DNA from: Mesopusillimonas faecipullorum
Lineage (GTDB): Bacteria > Pseudomonadota > Gammaproteobacteria > Burkholderiales > Burkholderiaceae_B
Direction of reading: 5' to 3'
Assembly: GCF_020539505.1 (NCBI RefSeq)
Contig: NZ_JACDXW010000001.1
Coordinates: 434,001 to 498,000 of the forward strand
DNA length: 64,000 bases
Positions 58,382 to 64,000 of the stretch are shown here, piece by piece (positions within the stretch are counted from its first letter, which is position 1; each line of letters begins with the position of its first letter). A program made the translations under genes and the position numbers. Below the pieces are notes generated by a model. It had not been told where the DNA came from. It did not search any database and saw nothing but the letters and a program-made list of their open reading frames with translations.

Positions 58382-59251
58382 TCAAACGCGCTGGGCCTGG
58401 TACCAGTCCAGTATTTCCGAACCGGTGGCGAACCAGACATCGCCCTTGTCCCTGATGTACTGCAACGCTCGGTCGAAGGGTTTGCTGCGATGAGGATGAC
58501 CGATCAGGAAAGGATGAATGGAGATCGCCATAACGCGCGCGCCGTGCTGTGCGTCCTCGTGCAGCACATCAAAGGTGTCGCAGATCATCTTGGCGAACTG
58601 TTCGCCGCTTTGCTTCAGGTCGAGGAAGGCGGGGATGTCGTTGATCTCTATCGCGTACGGCAGGGAAGTCAAGGTACCTTGCTTTACCTTCATCGGATAG
58701 GGCTGTTCATCGTTGACCCAGTTCGCCGTATACTCGATACCCGCCTCGGCCAGCAGATCCGGCGTATTGACCGTTTCGCTCAGCGCCGGGCTCAGCCACC
58801 CGCGCGGTCGTGTGCCGCTGGCCTGATGGATGGTGTCGATGACGTGCCGGATCAGCTCACGCTCCTCTTCCTCCTCCATGCGTGTGACCATCTGGGAGTT
58901 GTTGCGGCCATGCGCCATCCACTCCCAGCCGGACTCATTGCCAGCCTGTATCAGCTGCGGATAAAAGCCGCAGACATCCGAATTCAGCGCGGCTGTGCCG
59001 CGTATGCCATGCTTGTTCATGACATCCAGCATGCGCCAGAAGCCCACGCGCGGGCCATAGTCGCGCCATGAGTAATTCAGCACGTCCGGCACCAGCCCCG
59101 TCGTCACTGCCGTAATGGAAGTGGAGGGCCGGTCGAACAGAAAATGCTCGACGTTGGGTATGACCCATACCGCCACGCGGGCGCCGTCCGGCAAAGTCAG
59201 TCTGGGGCGTCCGACAATCGGCGAGTAATCGAATCGATTGGGTTCTTGCAT
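58382..59251 (-). CDS. Polysaccharide deacetylase-family hydrolase (PuuE/allantoinase-like)
   Basis: A 289-residue NodB-fold protein: LTLPDGARVAVWVIPNVEHF, LNSDVCGFYPQLIQAGNESGWEWMAHG and the RPRGWLSPALSETVNTPDLLAEAGIEYTANWVND region. The layout is that of the cytosolic group containing PuuE allantoinase and related ureide hydrolases rather than chitin or peptidoglycan deacetylases; there is no signal peptide. ATG 59251 has GGAGGAG upstream. It probably cuts a C-N bond in the imported compound. Confidence 0.85.
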   Translation of the reverse strand: MQEPNRFDYSPIVGRPRLTLPDGARVAVWVIPNVEHFLFDRPSTSITAVTTGLVPDVLNYSWRDYGPRVGFWRMLDVMNKHGIRGTAALNSDVCGFYPQLIQAGNESGWEWMAHGRNNSQMVTRMEEEEERELIRHVIDTIHQASGTRPRGWLSPALSETVNTPDLLAEAGIEYTANWVNDEQPYPMKVKQGTLTSLPYAIEINDIPAFLDLKQSGEQFAKMICDTFDVLHEDAQHGARVMAISIHPFLIGHPHRSKPFDRALQYIRDKGDVWFATGSEILDWYQAQRV

Positions 59252-59277
59252 GAGGTCTCCTCCTGATTGATATTGGT

Positions 59278-59946
59278 TCAATGCTGCGGGCGGGTCTGGC
59301 CACCTTGCAGGCCGTCCAGGTACTCCAGCACTTCCTGCGTACCGACGACGTCGCAATACTTGGCTTGCAGATCGAACAGGCTTTGTTCATGGGCGGCCTT
59401 GGAGCGGTCATTGACAGCATCGCGCACCACGATGGGACGAAAGCCGTTCTGCACGGCGTCCACCGCCGTGCCCCGCACGCAGCCACTGGTCGTGCAGCCG
59501 GTGATCAGCACCGTATCGCAGCCGTGTGCCACCAGCCGGGACAAAAGATCCGTGCCGAAGAAACACGAGGCGTACTTCTTCACGATCAGAGCGTCGCCGG
59601 CCTCATGATGAAGGCGCAGATCCAGCTCCACCGCCGGCGTGCCGCTGCGCAGCGTAGCCGCCCCCTTCTGCTTGAGCACCCAGACACCGCCATCCTTCAA
59701 CCCGGCATCGTCATACGCTGTCGTCGTGAAGAACAGTGGCACGCCGTTGCGGCGGCAGGCGTCTATCAACTGATTGGTCGCCGCCACCTCTGCATCCAGA
59801 TTGGATCCCAGAGGCATATCGGGATCCGTGAACGCCCGGATGATGTCCACGATCACCAGGGCTGGCCGTTGGCCGAAACCCATGATTTGACCAAACCCCC
59901 GTTGGCGGAAAAATTCTTCATCCGTCACTACCTGATCGCTTTTCAC
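59278..59946 (-). CDS. Isochorismatase-family amidohydrolase (N-carbamoylsarcosine amidase/maleamate amidase-like)
   Basis: A 222-residue cysteine hydrolase: Asp34 in VIVDIIRAFTD, the Lys in VKKYASCFFGTDL, and the nucleophile Cys in ITGCTTSGCVRGTAVDAVQ. The GCTTSGCVR motif and N-terminus resemble N-carbamoylsarcosine amidohydrolase and maleamate amidohydrolase (NicF). It overlaps the upstream permease stop by 4 bases and so is co-translated with the importer. Confidence 0.88.
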   Translation of the reverse strand: MKSDQVVTDEEFFRQRGFGQIMGFGQRPALVIVDIIRAFTDPDMPLGSNLDAEVAATNQLIDACRRNGVPLFFTTTAYDDAGLKDGGVWVLKQKGAATLRSGTPAVELDLRLHHEAGDALIVKKYASCFFGTDLLSRLVAHGCDTVLITGCTTSGCVRGTAVDAVQNGFRPIVVRDAVNDRSKAAHEQSLFDLQAKYCDVVGTQEVLEYLDGLQGGQTRPQH

Positions 59947-60953
59947 AAGCTATCTCCCGAGTTCAAAGCGGACCGCCAAGGCATGGCTTGCCGCAACTGA
60001 TACATGCGCATACGCAGATGCGCGCCATCTATGATCGCCACGATCAACAGGACGAGTCCCGTCACCACGTCGTGGACGAAAGGTGCTGCCCCCAGGGCGG
60101 TCAGCCCCGTTCTCAGCACGCACAGAACCAGCACTCCCGCGGCTATCCCCAGGGGGCGGCCAACGCCGCCGGACAGGGATACGCCGCCAAGTATCGCCGC
60201 CACGATCGCAGCGACCAGTATGTCCGCCGAGCCGCCGGAAGGCGTCGCCGACGACAGGCCATAACTGAGCAAGGCCCCCGTCAGTGCCGCCAGCAGCCCC
60301 GACGCGGCGAACACCCCCGTCATCAGACGAGCCGGATTGACGCCGGCCACCAGAGCCGCCTTGCGGTTGCCGCCGGCCGCGACCAGATCGCGGCCGGAGC
60401 GCGTGACGGCCATCCAGCAGGCAGCCAGGACGAACAGCACCAGAACCGTCAACGAGCGCAGCGAGAACACCCCCAGCAAGGGCGCGTTCATGGCCATGGC
60501 GACGTCCATGTGCTCGAACGGAATCGTCTTGTTGCCCGTCAGCACATAAGCCAGCCCCATCCAGGTCAGCAGGCCGCCGAGGCTGACCGCGACGGAGCTC
60601 AGCCCCAGGCGGTTGATCAACTGGGCCTGCAGCACCCCGCCCAGCGCGCCGACCAACATGGCCGCAGCCACACCCAGCCATACCGACTCGCCGCTGCACA
60701 ACACGGCAACGCAGCCACCCAGACCTACCATGCCCGCAACCGACAGATCGAACTCCCGCATGATCATCGTCAGTCCCAGGCCCAGCGCCACCAGCCCTAC
60801 CGTCGCAAAGTGCTGGAGAACGCTGTACAGCGTGCGGGCCGAAAAGAAGCCTTCGATGCCGACGAGCAGCGCAAACGCCAGGACGACGGCGACCAGCAGG
60901 CAGTAAGGCCGCGTGGCCCGATTGTGCAGCCGAGAGAACCATGGATGCTTCAT
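59943..60953 (-). CDS. Ribose-type ABC transporter permease (RbsC-like), second copy
   Basis: A 336-residue permease of the BPD_transp_2 family: FATVGLVALGLGLTMIMREFDLSVAGMVGLGG and AAIVAAILGGVSLSGGVGRPLGIAAGVLVL are the family landmarks, with about ten helices. ATG 60953 overlaps the preceding permease stop as ATGA; the longer open frame reaching 61829 is not protein-like before that. Forms the channel with the next permease. The REFDLSVAGM motif replaces the usual GGIDLSVGS, which hints at a non-sugar substrate. Confidence 0.9.
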   Translation of the reverse strand: MKHPWFSRLHNRATRPYCLLVAVVLAFALLVGIEGFFSARTLYSVLQHFATVGLVALGLGLTMIMREFDLSVAGMVGLGGCVAVLCSGESVWLGVAAAMLVGALGGVLQAQLINRLGLSSVAVSLGGLLTWMGLAYVLTGNKTIPFEHMDVAMAMNAPLLGVFSLRSLTVLVLFVLAACWMAVTRSGRDLVAAGGNRKAALVAGVNPARLMTGVFAASGLLAALTGALLSYGLSSATPSGGSADILVAAIVAAILGGVSLSGGVGRPLGIAAGVLVLCVLRTGLTALGAAPFVHDVVTGLVLLIVAIIDGAHLRMRMYQLRQAMPWRSALNSGDSL

Positions 60954-61912
60954 TTCGCCCCCTTGTACTGAATGACGATGGCCAGCAGTACGATGATGCC
61001 AATCAGCAGATATTGGTATTGGGTATCCAGACCATGCAGCAGCAACAGGCTCTGGAGCACGGCGATGACCAGACCGCCGATCAAGGTGCGCAGCACCGAG
61101 CCGCTGCCGCCGCCGATCGCGGTGCCGCCCACCAGCACCGCCGAGATCGCGCTGTAGTCTAGGCCTATGCCGTACTCCATCGTGCCCGAACCGAAGCGTG
61201 CGGCCACCAGCACCCCCGCCACGCCGGCGCACAATCCAGCGACGCCGTAGCTGGCCGCCAGGCAGCGCACGACCGGCAGCCCGGCCACCGCCGCCGCGTC
61301 GGCATTGGAGCCGATCAACACCACCTGATGGCCGAAGCGCGTACGGCGCAGTGCCCAGTGGCTGCATGCGGCAACGAGCAGCAACACGAACAGCGACACC
61401 GGCACACCGCCCACTCGCTGCCTGAAGAACACCAGCGTATCTCCCGCCGCGTAAAGACTCTGGCCCTGGCTCAGGTACTGGGCGACGCCGCCCAGCAGAG
61501 TCAAGGCAGCAATGCTGACGATCAGCGAATTGGCGCGAAACACGCCTATCAGCCAACCCTGCAAGGCCGAATAGAGCACCGCGAAGGACAAGCCCGCCGA
61601 CAACGCCGCCCCCATGCCCAGCGCCGAGTAATGGGCCGTGATCATCGACGTCGCCGCGCAGGTCGCTCCCAGCGCGAACGACATGACGTTGCCCGACATC
61701 GTGATGAAGGTCATACCGACGGCCACGCAGCCGATCAGCGACAGCGTGCCCGCCAGAGCCACCAGATTCGGTACGCTGAAAAAGCCCGGCGTCGCCATCG
61801 CCGCCGCCAACAACAGCCCCCCCGCCCATGCGGGCAGGCTGTGCATCAGACGGCGTGAGCGCAGGCCGGGCCGCGCAACCTGGGCGGGCAAAACACGCGA
61901 AGACGGACTCAT
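60950..61912 (-). CDS. Ribose-type ABC transporter permease (RbsC-like), first copy
   Basis: A 320-residue permease: LSLIGCVAVGMTFITMSGNVMSFALGATCA near the N-terminus and AISAVLVGGTAIGGGSGSVLRTLIGGLVIAVLQSLLLL near the C-terminus match the RbsC group. SGNVMSFALGA stands where GGIDLSVGS is usual. Overlaps the ATPase stop by 4 bases and the second permease by 4 bases. Two different permeases instead of one suggest a heterodimeric channel. Confidence 0.9.
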   Translation of the reverse strand: MSPSSRVLPAQVARPGLRSRRLMHSLPAWAGGLLLAAAMATPGFFSVPNLVALAGTLSLIGCVAVGMTFITMSGNVMSFALGATCAATSMITAHYSALGMGAALSAGLSFAVLYSALQGWLIGVFRANSLIVSIAALTLLGGVAQYLSQGQSLYAAGDTLVFFRQRVGGVPVSLFVLLLVAACSHWALRRTRFGHQVVLIGSNADAAAVAGLPVVRCLAASYGVAGLCAGVAGVLVAARFGSGTMEYGIGLDYSAISAVLVGGTAIGGGSGSVLRTLIGGLVIAVLQSLLLLHGLDTQYQYLLIGIIVLLAIVIQYKGAK

Positions 61913-63414
61913 GCCGCTACCTCCTCGACATGAGTAATGTCTGCCAGCACCCTGGCCGCGCTGATTCCAGCGCCGTCGTACTGTCCGACCTGTCGGCCTC
62001 GGTACAAAGTCACGACGCTATCCGCCATGCCGACGACCTCTTCAATATCGGTGGACATCATGACGATGCCGTAGCCCTGCGCACATAGCTGGCGCATCAA
62101 GGCATAGATATCGGCGCGAGCGCCCACATCAACGCCGCGCGTCGGCTCGCTCATCAGCAGCACCCCCCGTCGCTGTGCCGTGATAGACCGCCCCACGGCA
62201 ATCTTCTGCTGATTGCCTCCGCTCAGATCACCTGCCGTCGTGGCCAGGCGCCGCACGTCCAGAGCCACTTCCCCACAACGGCGCAGCGCTTGCTCGCGCA
62301 TGGCCGCCGACGAGACGATACCGAAGCGGCTGACGGTTTCCAACTGGGTGGCCAGCAGATTGGTCTGCACCGGCAGGCTCAGGAATACGCCTTCCGCCGC
62401 GCGGTCTTCGGAGACGAACCGGATATTGGCCGCCAGTGCCCGGCTTACCGCCCCCAGGGGTACCACCTGTTCCTGCACTCTTACTTCGCCGGTAGCGTCG
62501 TACACCAGCCCCGCCAGGGCGCGCAAGGCCTCGGTGGCGCCCGAACCTATCTGTCCGGCCAGGCAGACGACCTGCCCCTGCATGACGGTAAAGGACAAGC
62601 CATGCACTGCGCCGGGCACGCGCAGATCCCGTACCTGCATAGCGGCGCGCTTTCCCTGGGCTGCGGCGGGCGGGTACATCTGCCCCAGCTCGCGCCCCAG
62701 CATCATTCGCACCAATGCGTCCCTATCGACCTCGCCGACCTCGAAAGTGCCTACTTCCCGGCCGTTGCGCAGCACCGTCACCGTATCGCAGATCTCGAAG
62801 ACCTCCGCCAGCCTGTGCGTGATGAAGATGATGGCGTGGCCGGCCGCCTTCAACTGGCGCAAGGCGCCGAACACTTGCTCGATCTCGTTGTCGCTGAGCG
62901 TCGCCGTGGGTTCATCCAGGATCAGCACCCTGGCCTTGCGCGTCAGCATGCGCGCAATCTCCAGCAGTTGCCTCTGCCCTAGCGACAACGCGCCAGCCAG
63001 TACGTCCAGATCTAGATCGTTCAGGCCCACCGTATCCAGAACCTCCCGTGCCTGCCGCCTGAGCGCGGCGCGGCGATGCAGCAACGGCACCTCGCGATGC
63101 CCCAGCCAGAGGTTGTCCAGCACGGACAGCTGCGGCACGATGCTCAGCTCCTGCGAGACGAAGGCGACTCCAATCGCCTGGGCGTCCTGCGTTCCGTTCA
63201 GAACCGTGCTTTGGCCGGCGATACGGATCTCTCCCGCATCGGGCTGATACAGACCGGTAAGGATCTTGACCAGCGTGCTCTTGCCCGCGCCGTTTTCTCC
63301 GCACAAGGCGCGCACCTCGCCTGGGTTTACTGAAAAATCCAGCGCATCCAGCACACGGATGGGGCCAAAGGACTTCGCCAGCCCCTTGGCCTCGATGATT
63401 GCCGTCTTCATCAT
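61909..63414 (-). CDS. Ribose-type ABC transporter ATP-binding protein (RbsA-like)
   Basis: A 501-residue tandem ATPase. The first domain has Walker A GENGAGKST, signature LSLGQRQLLEIARML and Walker B VLILDEPTATLSDNE. The second has the usual degenerate Walker A (GQIGSGATEALRALAG), signature LSGGNQQKIAVGRSI and LLMSEPTRGVDVGA. This is the standard RbsA/XylG layout. ATG 63414 or 63411 are the candidate starts, 9 to 12 bases after the binding-protein stop. Confidence 0.93.
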   Translation of the reverse strand: MMKTAIIEAKGLAKSFGPIRVLDALDFSVNPGEVRALCGENGAGKSTLVKILTGLYQPDAGEIRIAGQSTVLNGTQDAQAIGVAFVSQELSIVPQLSVLDNLWLGHREVPLLHRRAALRRQAREVLDTVGLNDLDLDVLAGALSLGQRQLLEIARMLTRKARVLILDEPTATLSDNEIEQVFGALRQLKAAGHAIIFITHRLAEVFEICDTVTVLRNGREVGTFEVGEVDRDALVRMMLGRELGQMYPPAAAQGKRAAMQVRDLRVPGAVHGLSFTVMQGQVVCLAGQIGSGATEALRALAGLVYDATGEVRVQEQVVPLGAVSRALAANIRFVSEDRAAEGVFLSLPVQTNLLATQLETVSRFGIVSSAAMREQALRRCGEVALDVRRLATTAGDLSGGNQQKIAVGRSITAQRRGVLLMSEPTRGVDVGARADIYALMRQLCAQGYGIVMMSTDIEEVVGMADSVVTLYRGRQVGQYDGAGISAARVLADITHVEEVAA

Positions 63415-63422
63415 GCCCGTAC

Positions 63423-64000
63423 TCAGAAGGTGCAAGGCGCCGCGTAGTCGTCCAGGTTGTCCCGAGTGATGACCGCCACCTCGAGATAATTGTGCTTGGG
63501 CACGGGCTTGCCGCTGAAATGGGCCGCCACGGTGTCCACCGCCGCCTTGCCCGTGCGGGTAGGCATCTGCGTAGCCGTGCTGTACTGCTCACCCTGGCGG
63601 ATATGGTCAACGCCGAACTTCATGCAGTTCGAACTGACCACGATGACCTGACCGGGCGCCGTCCCCAGCGCCACCCCCGCCGTCTTGGCAGCCAGAATAG
63701 CGCCATGCGCGACGTTGTCGGCCATGCCGTAAATGGCGTCCAGCCCGCCCTGCGCCGAGAAGCGCGCGTACAACTGTCCGGCGATGCGTTCACTGGCTGC
63801 CGTATCCCACTTCGCATCCTCGGTCGCCACGACCTCGATCTGCGGATGGCGGGCCAGGGCCTCCTTGAAGCCGGCCAGCCGGCGCGGCGCAACCCCTTCG
63901 GCCAGCGAACCCGTGATCAGCGCCACCTTGGGCTTGTCACGCCCTTCCAGGGCCTTGGCCAGGGCTTCGCCCGCCGCCTGTCCCAGTTCGGTGTGATTCT
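63423..64000 (-). CDS. Sugar-type periplasmic binding protein, C-terminal part (5' end outside window)
   Basis: About 192 codons of a binding protein of the RbsB-like type (Peripla_BP_4): KVALITGSLAEGVAPRRLAGFKEAL, GLDAIYGMADNVAHGAILAAKTAG, IRQGEQYSTATQMPTRTGKAAVDTV. The frame runs off the right edge, so signal peptide and start are not visible. It is the first gene of the operon seen here and gives the importer its specificity; the ligand is unknown. Confidence 0.88.
   Translation of the reverse strand, partial: NHTELGQAAGEALAKALEGRDKPKVALITGSLAEGVAPRRLAGFKEALARHPQIEVVATEDAKWDTAASERIAGQLYARFSAQGGLDAIYGMADNVAHGAILAAKTAGVALGTAPGQVIVVSSNCMKFGVDHIRQGEQYSTATQMPTRTGKAAVDTVAAHFSGKPVPKHNYLEVAVITRDNLDDYAAPCTF

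Noticed and set aside
60954-61829. Upstream extension of the second RbsC-like permease in the same frame
   Set aside because: The translation is glycine/arginine-rich without helices; it is an out-of-frame reading of the first permease. ATG 60953 with the ATGA overlap is the real start.

Overview
The window reads as a chromosomal segment of a betaproteobacterium of the order Burkholderiales, most likely family Alcaligenaceae (Bordetella, Achromobacter, Pusillimonas relatives). This rests on the housekeeping genes (lptF/pepA/holC, serS, trxB/ftsK/lolA/rarA, mnmC) and on the large share of solute-binding-protein transporters linked to aromatic or acid catabolism and LysR regulators. No prophage, insertion sequence or CRISPR array was seen. 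Both ends cut through genes: an MFS transporter on the left and a sugar-type binding protein on the right.

Layout. 1-7.1 kb: MFS transporter, NlpC/P60 lipoprotein, a Fur-box-associated DUF2325 gene, a CysB-type regulator, lptF and pepA-holC. 7.1-17.2 kb: a tight seven-gene minus-strand operon (binding protein, acyl-CoA ligase, enoyl-CoA hydratase, SDR, an aberrant phosphoketolase-like enzyme, a beta-CASP RNase-like protein, an AMP/thymidine phosphorylase), with a LuxR-type regulator divergent from it. 18-23.4 kb: a Dpp/Opp-type peptide ABC importer with a Tat-exported binding protein. 23.4-25.4 kb: a gene-poor stretch, a VapBC toxin-antitoxin pair and a tRNA-Ala/Glu/Asp operon. 25.5-28.4 kb: XRE regulator, serS, tRNA-Lys, 2OG-Fe(II) oxygenase.

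28.4-35.6 kb: a seven-gene operon joining a 3-hydroxyanthranilate-dioxygenase-like cupin, a RutB-like amidohydrolase and a complete Liv-type ABC importer, with a divergent LysR protein that carries two DNA-binding domains. 35.6-41.4 kb: a possible small RNA locus, a TRAP importer, gallate dioxygenase (galA) and its divergent LysR regulator with a clear T-N11-A operator. 41.4-56.4 kb: mostly core genes (Smr protein, trxB, ftsK, lolA, rarA, mnmC, an inositol-phosphatase-like protein, an M20 amidohydrolase, mgtE) plus a MarR/DUF2798 pair and a GH31 glycosidase-like gene. 56.5-64 kb: a catabolic operon, by eye more GC-rich, with a ribose-type ABC importer, isochorismatase-family hydrolase, polysaccharide-deacetylase-family hydrolase, class II aldolase and LysR gene.

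The recurring pattern is importer plus one to four enzymes plus a regulator: five such modules lie between core genes. The two least explained are the 7-17 kb operon, which couples acyl-CoA chemistry with thiamine-diphosphate and nucleotide phosphorolysis enzymes, and the 28-35 kb operon, which couples a ring-opening cupin with an amidohydrolase. All functional calls come from recognising motifs and family resemblance by eye; no database search was run.
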